From: Caenorhabditis elegans
Lineage: Eukaryota; Nematoda; Chromadorea; Rhabditida; Rhabditidae
DNA: 64,000 bases
Direction of reading: 5' to 3'
NCBI RefSeq assembly: GCF_000002985.6
Contig: NC_003282.8
Location: 1,736,001 to 1,800,000 of the forward strand
Shown here piece by piece: positions 54,757 to 64,000 of the stretch (positions within the stretch are counted from its first letter, which is position 1; each line of letters starts with the position of its first letter). A program made the translations under genes and the position numbers. A model generated the notes under the pieces. The model saw nothing but the letters and a program-made list of their open reading frames with translations. It had not been told where the DNA came from and did no database searches.

Positions 54757-54975
54757 TACATGGTAGGCAGGCGCAACTTCATGGCCTGCCTGAAACCTGA
54801 CCGCCCAACGCCGGCCTTCACGGCTGCACACTGTAGTTGTGCAACGCAGTTTTGGCCGACATGTTCGGGGTTCCGCGCCCCGCACTTTAAATGCGGATAC
54901 GTTGCGGCGTTGGTCGCTACTCACCGGCCAGGCAGAAGGCAGACAGAGGTCGCCTTATGGTCAGGCAGGCTATGG
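54757..54975. repeat. GTAGGCAGGC/GCCTGCC inverted repeat
   Basis: TGGTAGGCAGGCGC near 54760 and GGCCAGGCAGAAGGCAGAC near 54925, with GC-rich GGGGTTCCGCGCCCC between them. Part of the dispersed GCCTACC repeat group. Confidence 0.55.
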
Positions 54976-57550
54976 TCAGGCATAACGTCTACATGGAAGC
55001 CCAACTTTTTACAGAAAATAGTTTTTTTGGAAAAAAAGTTCTTGGTTTTGGTCAAAGTGGCACTAGGAAAATATTTAGAATATTTAGAGTAATTTCTAGG
55101 AAGAAATAAATTTTTCATTCCACGTGGTAACTTTCAAGTTTTCTAAGAAACGTTTCAAAAACCATCGCAATGAACAACAAAAATAGATATCCAGTTTGGC
55201 TGGGAAAAAAAAGGAAAAAAAAACTCCTGGCCTAAAAAGACTGGAATGACGCAGAAGCAGTCTATAACTTAATTAACCTCATTTGTAAAAGGATGTTTGG
55301 GAGCAAGAAAAAAAGATGAAGGAACATGACAAAAAAAAGAACAGGAAGCCACGAGGTGTGGAAGGGAAATTCACAGAGCAATGTGTCTCGCCACGAAAAG
55401 TTATCGGTTATTGTACCCGGAATTTGAGCTTTTCGCTGCAAGACCCACGCCAAATTCACATTTTTATTTCAGCAAATTTTAGTGGGACTTTTCAAAAAAA
55501 AATTTTTAATTTAACAAAAACGTTTGGTCGAAAAGTGGAATGTCCAATTTTCAAACAATTTTGGCTAAAAATCTAAATTAAGATTTTTTTTTAAAGTTTC
55601 TGAAAATTTTGGGCCGAAGTTCAGATTTTTTAAAAATTTTCAGGCGATTTTGGCTGGAAATAAAATGATCAATTTTATGGAATATTTTATGGAAATTTTA
55701 AATTTTCAGATAGTTAAATCTGGAAATTAAATTTCGAATTTTTGCAATTCTTGGCGGGAATTTAAAAACTTTTCAAAAATTTCAGATAATTCCAACGCAA
55801 ATTTTGATATGCTCTGTTCATTTTTGATGGAAATTTGAAATTTTAATGGTTTCAAAGTTTTGGAGGAATTTTCGAATTTTCAAGATTTTTTTGACAATTT
55901 TTTTTCAGAACATTTTGGCGAGTACCTCGGCAAAAATAATTGCTCGGTCCGAATAAAAAAACGAGATAAAAACCAGAAATTCATATTTTTTATATCATCA
56001 TCGGATTCATATCATTATTTTTTATCGCCACACACATCAATTTCTTCAATATACCCGGAAATCGTTGAAAAACGACATCGGACACAAAAAGTCAATTGAG
56101 CCGATAATCGTCCTCCAGCAATTCTCGAGGACACTGAAATCACAGAATAAGAAGAAGAAGAAGAACAACAATTCGAAAAGTGGTGAAAAGAAGTGGAAAC
56201 AGAGTGACGTGTAAAGTTATAGTACACTTGTGGCGGAAAAAATAGGTTGCTACTTGGTGCAACTCTTAGTTTTCTAGAACAATTTTGGCGCAAATTTATT
56301 AATCGTTGTGATTTTCAGAGTTTGAGTATAAAATTCAAGTTCGGTTCACCGAGAGCTTTGATTTAAGTATAATCATGACATACTTTTGGGTCTCGCCACG
56401 AAAACTGCTGATTACGGTTGGTAGGTGTTCGTGGCGGGACCCAAAATCCTTTAATTATTAACAAATTTGAGCTCGCCTAACTGAAAGCTTTTAAATGTGT
56501 ATAAACATGACTCACTTTGCTCAAGTAGGTTCCCACCAAGAAAACTGTCGGTTACTGTAGCTAAGTTGTCGTGGTGAGACCCATCATTTTTAAAATTTTA
56601 AGGAAGTAGGCCATGATCATACTTAAATTGAAGCTTTTGTGAGCTGACCTTAAATTTTAAATTTATTTTAGAAAAGCAGCTGAATTCGCAAAAATTTAGG
56701 TCTTGGAAAGGAAGGAAGAGCAAAAATTTAAACTTTTTATTTTTTTTAAAGTAAAAAATAATCAAATATGTTGTTTTTAACAATCTAAATTCAGCAATCT
56801 AAGAGTGCCGTAGTTTGCTCAAATTCGGAAAATTCTGGGTCCCACCACGAAAGCCTGGCTACAGTAACCAACAGGTTTCGTGGTGGGAGCCATACCTGTG
56901 CGGCATTCGGAATTTTTCGGCATAACGGCATAACGGCATATGCCGCCAAAAATTTTTTTCGGCATATCGGCATATGCCGATATGCCGTCCATTTTTCGTT
57001 TCGGCATAACGGCATTTTCGGCATGTGCCGTGAATTTCAAAATCGGCATTTCGGCATATGTCGCGCTCCAAAAACCGGCATTATGCCGGCATTCGGCATT
57101 CGGCATTTCGGCATTTTGAACTATTGTTTTCCAGTTACAAAAAATCAACATGATTTAAATGTTTTCAATCAAACTTGCATATTTTTTATATCATTACCAA
57201 TATCCAAAAAATAGTGTTCGTCTGATTTTGGTATGTGAAGTAACACTACAGGTATGCACAATTTTTGGCTTTTGACAAGATATTGAGTTGGGGTTACTGG
57301 TTAGATGTTTTTATGTTTTTGTAGGAGTATTTTAATGCGACCAACAGCTATGAAACCCCCTCCACTTGAGCTGTATAGGACATCCGCAAACTTTTTTTGG
57401 GAAACTAATATTGGCATCGGATACAGCATACCAAAAAACCTCTGTATCTACAATTTTATACTCACATTTCAAAATTGAACGCAAAAGAGCAAAAAGTTGA
57501 AATGTCGACTGTCCAAATGTTATGGGACACCCTGACAAGGAAAAAGGAAT

Positions 57551-57644
57551 CCGTCAGAAGGTGCTCATGCGACTTACATATTAGATATATTTCATTCGAT
57601 CTTATATGTAAGTCCAATGAGCAACTTCTGACGGATCATTAGTG
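57551..57644. repeat. 94-bp stem-loop
   Basis: CCGTCAGAAGGTGCTCATG faces the near-complement CAATGAGCAACTTCTGACGG, and the inner arms GACTTACATATTAGAT and its partner also pair. It lies inside the larger 56892-58778 element. Confidence 0.75.
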
Positions 57645-57801
57645 AGATTTTCGAGAATTTCACACAAAATTCTCATTTTCTTCGCAAAACATTAAATTTT
57701 CCATTTTCAAAATAATATTTAATGGAGTACTCTGGTAGTGTACTGTTTGTTTTTTATATTATGGAAATTACTGAAAACGTGCAAAAAAAATTGTAAGTAT
57801 G

Positions 57802-58391
57802 TTAAAGGGGGAGTACAGTTTGTGGGTATTTTGCTTAAATAGACTAAAACTGGCCCAAAAACACCGAATTTCATAATGAGACTTCACAAAAAATTTCCAA
57901 AAATTTTTTATGGCCGGTCAAATTTTCGAAAAAAAAAGAGCCTAATTTTGCTAAAATCTAAAATTTCGCGCACTTTTCTTTGCCACAGCTGCTGGATTTT
58001 TGTTTTTCTGAAATTATCACCTTTTAATAAATATTTTTTGGTAATTTATCTCGCCGGAAATACGTTGATTGAGACAACTTTTGGGCATCCAATTTTGATC
58101 ATTTTCGGATGCCTACCGGCCTAAAAGTTGTCTTAATAAACGAATTTCCGCGAGATAAATTACTAAAATAAGGATTAAAGGATGATAATTTCAGAAAAAC
58201 ACAAATCCAGCAGCTGTGACAAAGAGAAGTGTGCGAAATTTTAGATTTTAGCAAAATTTGGCTTTTTTATTTCGAAAATTTGACCGGCAATTTGTGAAAA
58301 TTTTTTACGAAGTCTCATTATGAAATTTGGTGGTTTTGGACCAGTTTTAGTCTCTTTAAACAAAATACCCACAATCTCTACTCCCCCTTTA
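57802..58391. mobile_element. TTAA-flanked palindromic element
   Basis: TTAAAGGGGGAGTA at the left and TACTCCCCCTTTAA at the right give AGGGGGAGTA ends with a TTAA on each side. Arms of about 290 bp carry AATTTCATAATGAGACTTC and ATTTGACCGGC with complements. A TTAA duplication is typical of piggyBac-like elements. No transposase is present. It is nested inside 56892-58778. Confidence 0.85.
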
Positions 58392-59878
58392 ATGTACACG
58401 CCTTGAAACATATTGGTACATTTTCAGACAATTTTCGAGTCAAGCCAAAACTGTTGCAGAAATTTTCCAAATGCTCGAGCAAAAAGCTTCAGGAAATCTC
58501 AAAAATGGAACAATCTGCGTAGAAACCTTACTATTTGCATAATCTTTATGTTTCATCGGATACACGAAAATTATGAAAATATGGTTTTTGACAAAAAAAT
58601 AAACCAAAGCCAAAAATGTAGAAAAAAACGACATAATGCCGTCATAATGTCGGCATTATGCCGTTATGCCGGTCATTTTATTTTTCGGCATAACGGCATT
58701 TACGGCATATGCCGCGCTCCAAAAACCGGCATTATGCCGGCATCGGCATATGCCGAATGCCGAATGCCGCACAGGTATGGTGGGAGCCCAAAGTTTGTCA
58801 TGATTATACTTAAATCAAAGCTCTCGGTGAGCTGAGTTCGAATTTTAAATTTATTTTTGAAAAATATGATGAATTCGCATAATTTCAGGCCGTAGAACAA
58901 TACTAATTTTCAAAGAAAAATTCAAAAAATTCAAAAAAAAAATTTTGAGCATTTTCTCTGAAAAATAAGTATAAAAGGGGGGTGAAATTAAAAAAAAATT
59001 TTCAAACAAAAATAGATTACATCATCAACACCAAGCTTTTAGTGCAAAGTACCAATCAACACCCAATTTCGAAAGTTTTTTAGAAGTGCCCCGGGGCGGT
59101 ATAACGAGAGAGAGAGAACTTTGCTGGAAAATAACGCGAGAAGATACAAGCTCTGTGAGCAACACAGAGAGAAGTGTGTGCTTGTTGTTGCACATGATAC
59201 CAAAAAAGTCATGGTCTCCCCCCGGGGGGAAAGTGTGAATGGGCTCAGAAATGGAGCATTTTTATAGAACTTTTTTCCCGTCTTCTTTCGTCTATTTTTG
59301 AGTTGGTGTCAACATGGAAAAGGCAAAAATAGAGTGTATTTTTTGGGGAAAAAGTAGTTTTATATTATATAATTATGGCATACTTTCTTCAAACTAAAAA
59401 AACGGGTCCCCCCACGAAAGTTTAGCTACAGTAACCCATGGAGATTCGTTGTGGGACCCATTATTTTTCAAGCTTAACAGAAGTAGGTCATGATTATACT
59501 TAAATTGAAGCTCTTGGTGATATGTACTCAAATTTCAACACATTTTGTTCAAAAAATGGAAAAATAAAAAATGTTGGGTCTCGAAACGAAAGGAATGGTC
59601 TTTCGAAAATTTCTCACGCTTTCTTGAGTTTATTTTTTACTAGGGAGGTTTTATATAAAGAATTTGAATTTCACTAACCAAAGGCTTTGATTCAAGTATA
59701 ATCTGGGGTCCCATCACGAAAATTTTGGATTACTGTAGCTAGGTGCTCGTGTCGAGACCCATAATTTTTCAATATTTATGAAAGATAGGTCATGATCATA
59801 CTTAAATTAAAGCTCTAAATGAGCTAAATTTAAATTTTTCAAAAACTTTTTGATTAGTGCAAAGCCTCCTGATAATCT

Positions 59879-60196
59879 ATGCAAAAATCCATAAAATTTT
59901 TAATTTCCCTTCCTCCCGAAAAAGCGCCGATCCGGAAGAAGCACAAAGACTATATATGTTCCAGAATACGGAAAAAGCATAAAGGCCATCGGGCAGCCAC
60001 TTCACTGACTAATTTCAAAAAGTTGAAGCAACTGAGCCGAGAAGAAAAAAAAAGGAGAGAGCGAGCGAAGACAAAAGGAGGGAAATTCAATTTTGAGAAG
60101 GGCGTGAATGTAATTGCACCTGTTGTATATAATGTTAAGAGTTTAGCTGGGTTGCTAGGGAAGTTACAAAAAACAACGTTTGCAAATGATCAATGA
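59879..60196 (+). CDS. Unassigned basic ORF, 105 residues
   Basis: Very lysine/arginine-rich (KAPIRKKHKDY, RIRKKHKGHR, REEKKRRERAKTKGG) with a more hydrophobic end (NVIAPVVYNVKSLAGLLGKL). It sits between hairpin repeats with no clear splice sites or promoter. It could be a gene remnant or a small nuclear-type protein. No family is recognised. Confidence 0.2.
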   Translation: MQKSIKFLISLPPEKAPIRKKHKDYICSRIRKKHKGHRAATSLTNFKKLKQLSREEKKRRERAKTKGGKFNFEKGVNVIAPVVYNVKSLAGLLGKLQKTTFANDQ

Positions 60197-61099
60197 CCAC
60201 AAGATAAGGAAAAAATAATTTTTGGTTTTACAAAAAATTGTTCAGGGGATAATTTTTTTCAAAAACAGTTTTAGTGGAATTTCAATATGTTATTTGAATT
60301 TGAAGCACCAGGTGCTTTAATTTAAGTATAATCATGACCTACTTTGCTACAGTTTGAAAAATGATGGGTCCCGCTACGAAACTCTCTGGATTACTGTAGG
60401 CCGGACCCTCCATACCTTAAATTTGAGCAAAGTGGGTCATGATTATATTTATTTTGAAGCTCTCAACAAGATAAACTTCAATTTCAGAAAATTTAAAAGT
60501 TTGGGGTCCCGCCACGAAAACCTAGCTTACCTCCGTTTCTCCCAAAAATGGTATTTGGAGTGGAACCAAAACCAACAAAATCTAGGGGAATGTTAGCGTG
60601 ATTACACTTATTTTTAAGCTCTTGGCGAGTTCAAACCGAATTTTGGAATAATTTTTGAATATCTAAAAATATTGTGAAATTTTAAGAGACCAAATGTTTG
60701 AAAAACCGGCAGATTTTTTCAGAATCAACTTTGTTCGCACAATTATGATTAAATAATGATTTATCTTATTTAGAGCTTTAATTTAAGTATACTAACCATC
60801 CATTTCTGTCAAGTTGAAAAATTTTCAGGTCTCGCCACGAAATCCTGGCTACAGTAGCCTGGAAGTTTCGTGGTGGAACCCAATTGCAAGGAATTGTTTC
60901 GAAAATTGCGGGAAGCATTTAAAATTCAAATTCAACTTATTGAGAGCTTGAAATTAAGTACAATCATGACCAACCTTGCTAAAAAAAACTGAAAAATGAT
61001 GGGTCTCGCCACGAAAACCTAGCTACAGTAACCCGCTGTTTTCGTTGTGGGACTTCAAAGTAGGTCATGATTATACTTAAATGAAAGCTCTCGATGCGC

Positions 61100-61700
61100 G
61101 GAATCCAAATAGTCTAGTGAAATTGAACGAAACTAGAAGTTGGAAAATTTTGAGTCCGAAAATTGTAAAAAAAAAAACAAACAATTTTGCTCTTATTTTC
61201 AGTCAAAAGTTTGAAAAAAAAAGTAAAAAACAAAGCACAAAAACTAGAACCCAAGCCAGTAATTATCTCCCCACTCAATTGTTTCAACAATTCTAAAACT
61301 TGTGAATAAGAAAAGAGCAAAACCGGAAGAGCACACCGAAATGTTTCTTCCTTCCCCTCCTCTACCACCAAAAAATTTTCACACACACACACACACTTGT
61401 TTATGAGTGGGAAAGCCTATGCGGGGTCAAAAGTTGGCAGAAGGGAGATTAAATTGAAAATGCAGGAAGAAAAACGTGGGGTGAAGGAACAAAGACACTT
61501 TTCTTCCAAGGAACATGTAAAGATCAATTTGAATATGGAATTTCGGAAGAAAAAGTAGAAAAAATGCAATAAAAAAGAGTGTAGGAGCATGGAAAACTCG
61601 AAATCAGGAAGCATATTTGAGTAAGTTTGGAGGGTAAACTATAAACAGCAAGATGAAAAGTTAAAAAAAGTTGTTGCAAAGATCAGAAGTTTCTAGAAAT
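61100..61700. other. Spacer between repeat fields
   Basis: AT-rich with an (AC)n run at 61381-61396. Nothing else is supported. Confidence 0.45.
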
Positions 61701-61719
61701 TCTAAATTTTAAGAAAAAA

Positions 61720-62690
61720 ATCTAGCGACCGACACCTCACGGGCCATTGTGGCAAGTTGTAAAATGCAACCCGTTAGGTGTCGGCCGCTATTAATGTTAA
61801 AATCGAAAATTTCAATGGCTGAGATTTTATCTAGTTTTGTGGATTGCCAACAATTCTCAAACCGGCGTATTTAGGTAACTTTAGTGGCCGACACCTTATG
61901 GGCCCTTTCAGCTTGTAGCAAAATTGCACCCGTGAGCTTTCGGCCGAAAAAATTATTTTGAAACTATTTTTTTGTGTGGTACTCAAATGAAAACATCGTC
62001 TTTATTTTGTTAGTTCAACGTTTTTTCTAAATGCAATGTTAAAGAAAATATAGTGCCCGACACCTCGCGGGTAAAGTTTGAAATTGCTGTCCAGTGAGGC
62101 GTCGGCCGCTATAACTCTGTTGTCAACTAACAAAAGGTTTATCACGCAATTGCCTAAAACTTGTTAACAGGCAATTTTTCTGACTGTAATAGTAAGAAAA
62201 ATGTAGCGGCCTACACCTCACGGGTAAAGCCTTAAATTCCAGTCCAGTGAGGTGTCGACCACTATAACCCTGTAAATGTGTAAAGTAGGGTAAAACTAAC
62301 AACGAATTTTTTCTACTGAAATTTGAAGACAGATACACCGACACCTAACGGGTAAAGCGAGAAAATACTGTCCAGTGACGTGTCGGCCGCTATAACTCTG
62401 TAAATGTGCAGAATAGGAAAAAGTTATCAACATACGAAATGCTAATCTTAAAGTTACCTACATTTTGCTAATTGATAATTTTTTTCTAATTGCAGTGTTA
62501 GGGAAAATATAGCGGCCGACACCTTACGGCTGAAGTTCCGAATTTATGTCCAGCGAGGTGTCCGGCGCAACAACTCTGTGAATGTGCAAAATAGGAAAAA
62601 GTTGCCAATTAACAGAATATTTATCATCTATAATTTGCAATGCAATGTTAAGATAACCATAGCGCCCGACAGCTTACGGGTAGAAAAAAC
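61720..62690. repeat. Tandem array of GGCCGACACC hairpins
   Basis: Six full units and one partial unit start near 61723, 61877, 62050, 62200, 62330, 62510 and 62660. Each has GCGGCCGACACCTCACGGG-like sequence, about 25 variable bases, then the complement CCAGTGAGGTGTCGGCCGC followed by TATAACTCTGTAAATGTG. The period is 130-170 bp. Arms are conserved while the loop between them varies. Confidence 0.9.
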
Positions 62691-64000
62691 CAAAAAAAAA
62701 ATGGTTAAAAATCACCCAATTTAAGAATATTTTTTCCAGAAAACACAAGAAAAAGGTCATAAGAAAATTACTTATTGTCTACCATTTTACGATAAATTCC
62801 AATTATTGCCCCTGACATGTCTTATTTTAATCTTTCTCGCGCGCGCGCGCATAAATCCAACGTTCTCTGAAATTATGTGATTCAAAGGGGTAAAGAAAAA
62901 AACAAGAAAACACCACCGACATGTTCAGCAAGAAAAAAAGCAAAAAAAAATATAAAGAAAAAGCATCGTCGTTCACATTGACATTGACACTAGTGCCTGC
63001 TCGGCTGTTCAAGAAAATAAAAATGTTCGTTTTTAAAAACAACGTTAGGGGGAGGCGGCGGCGGCAGGCAAGGGGTTCCTTGTTGCAAACGAGCCGTAAT
63101 AGAAACGTGAGATGCAAGTTACAGCGGTATAAACAAAACATTGAAGCCATCCATCTTTACAACTTTGAAAATTTTCAGAAAAATTCAGAAAAATTGAAAT
63201 CGCTGTAAGACCCCATTTTTGAAAATCGTTGCTCAAATTCAATTTTTTATACTGAGTTTGAATTCAGCTAGTTTAGAGCTTTCATTTAAGTATGGTCATG
63301 ACATACTATTTGGGGTCCCAACACGAAACTTATGGATTACTGTAGCTATGTTTTCATGGCGGGACCCATAAAAAAGGTCGTGCTTAAACTTATCATTGAG
63401 CTCTCGGTGAGCTGAGTTTGAATTTGGTAATACCAAATCGGTATATAGATATTAGAAATACTAGGAATTGAAAAGTATATAAATAAAATCACTGGCTACA
63501 GTAATCCGGAGATTTTCGTGGCGAGACCCACTTAAAATTTAGAAATTCAAATGCAATATGTTAAGTGCTTTAATTTAAGTGTAACCATGACATGCATCCT
63601 ATTTGTAAAAAAAAAGTTGGGTCTCGCCACGAAAATCTGGCTACGGTAATTGATTTTCGGAGATTTTCGTGGCGAGGCCCATCAATTTTTGAAATCGAGC
63701 GAAAATGGTCATGTGCATACTTAAATGAAAGCTCTCGATGAACTGAGCTCAAATTTTATAACAAAAACTCTCGAAAACAGCAAAAATAAATAGTTGTTTC
63801 TTTCATTGAAAAATCAAAAGTGAAAAAAAAACAGAACGTCACTTCCACACAATTGTTATTATTTAGAAAGAGAACGAAAATCTCGAAAATGTCCAAAAAA
63901 CTGAAAACTTTCAGCCGAAATGTCCAATATTTAGGGTTTTGAAGGGTGGAGCTCACTTGAAGAGTTCCAGAGAAAAACTTGAAAATAAGAAAAAGGTTTT
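62691..64000. other. Right-end repeat sequence
   Basis: Contains a (CG)n run near 62838-62850, an unassigned lysine-rich frame at 62921-63208 and further GGGTCTCGCCACGA hairpins (63310-63370, 63495-63530, 63618-63680) with their TTTAAGTAT arms. No gene is supported to the end of the window. Confidence 0.5.

Larger units (their letters stand above)
56892..58778. mobile_element. CGGCATATGCCG-filled fold-back element with 10-bp target duplication
   Basis: Starts ATACCTGTGCGGCATTCGG and ends with the complement ATGCCGCACAGGTAT. GGTGGGAGCC flanks both sides (56882-56891 and 58779-58788). Both ends (to about 57115 and from about 58625) are made of GGCATA/TATGCC words. It landed in the right arm of a GGGTCTCGCC-type hairpin. 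It contains a 57551-57644 stem-loop and a complete TTAA-flanked palindrome. Confidence 0.88.
53240..61100. repeat. Field of GGGTCTCGCCACGA hairpin repeats
   Basis: A palindromic unit recurs at least a dozen times. Its outer arms read TTTAAGTATAATCATGAC and the complement, and its inner arms read GGGTCTCGCCACGAAAA and TTTTCGTGGCGAGACCC. GGCTACAGTAACC lies at the tip. Clear copies or half copies are near 53250, 53750, 55386, 56345, 56480, 56836, 59405, 59698, 60365, 60490, 60825 and 60995. A further cluster is at 63280-63720. Copies differ in spacing and in CACCACGA variants. Confidence 0.85.

Overview
This is nuclear DNA of a nematode, almost certainly Caenorhabditis elegans or a very close relative. 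The sequence shows short AT-rich introns with TTTTCAG acceptors, interstitial TTAGGC telomere-type repeats, many palindromic fold-back transposons, a cuticle collagen gene and an F-box/FBA_2 gene. The gene order (mitochondrial GatA, TM9SF3, collagen, FMRFamide-type receptor) matches my memory of the Y41D4A region of C. elegans chromosome IV. That assignment is recollection and was not searched.

Layout: 678-1865 (-) is the 5' part of a protein tyrosine phosphatase gene that runs off the left edge. 5096-9503 (-) is mitochondrial glutamyl-tRNA(Gln) amidotransferase subunit A in five exons. 10003-15317 (+) is a TM9SF3 orthologue in six exons, divergent from GatA with about 500 bp between the start codons. 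16457 to about 22800 (-) is a gene for a very diverged 14-3-3-like protein. One of its introns holds, on the opposite strand, an F-box gene (17861-19567). 32621-33667 (+) is a dpy-13-like cuticle collagen, 36203-38668 (+) a secreted cysteine-rich protein, and 40323-45562 (-) a seven-transmembrane FMRFamide-receptor-like protein. I reconstructed these gene models exon by exon, and the reading phases close at every junction except the unresolved 5' end of the 14-3-3-like gene.

The rest, well over two thirds of the window, is repeat-derived. It holds palindromic non-autonomous DNA transposons (Tc1-type CAGTG ends with TA duplications, TTAA-flanked elements, a CACTGCAAC fold-back family), a broken mariner inserted inside another palindrome, and minisatellites (20-bp AT-rich, CACGTAGG, TTAGGC, CTACAGTA). 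Between about 53.2 and 63.7 kb lies a dense field of a GGGTCTCGCCACGA hairpin repeat, with an array of GGCCGACACC hairpins inside it.

The most unusual signal is a set of unrelated-looking insertions that share GTGCGG-type termini. Several have 9-10 bp target duplications, and each is filled with a different short self-complementary word (TTAGCCGA, GGCAAATTTGCC, CGGCATATGCCG). They look like one Mutator-like fold-back system that carries expandable cores. The second is the diverged 14-3-3-like gene. The third is the very long inverted repeats that fill introns of TM9SF3, GatA and the receptor gene and should form long double-stranded RNA.
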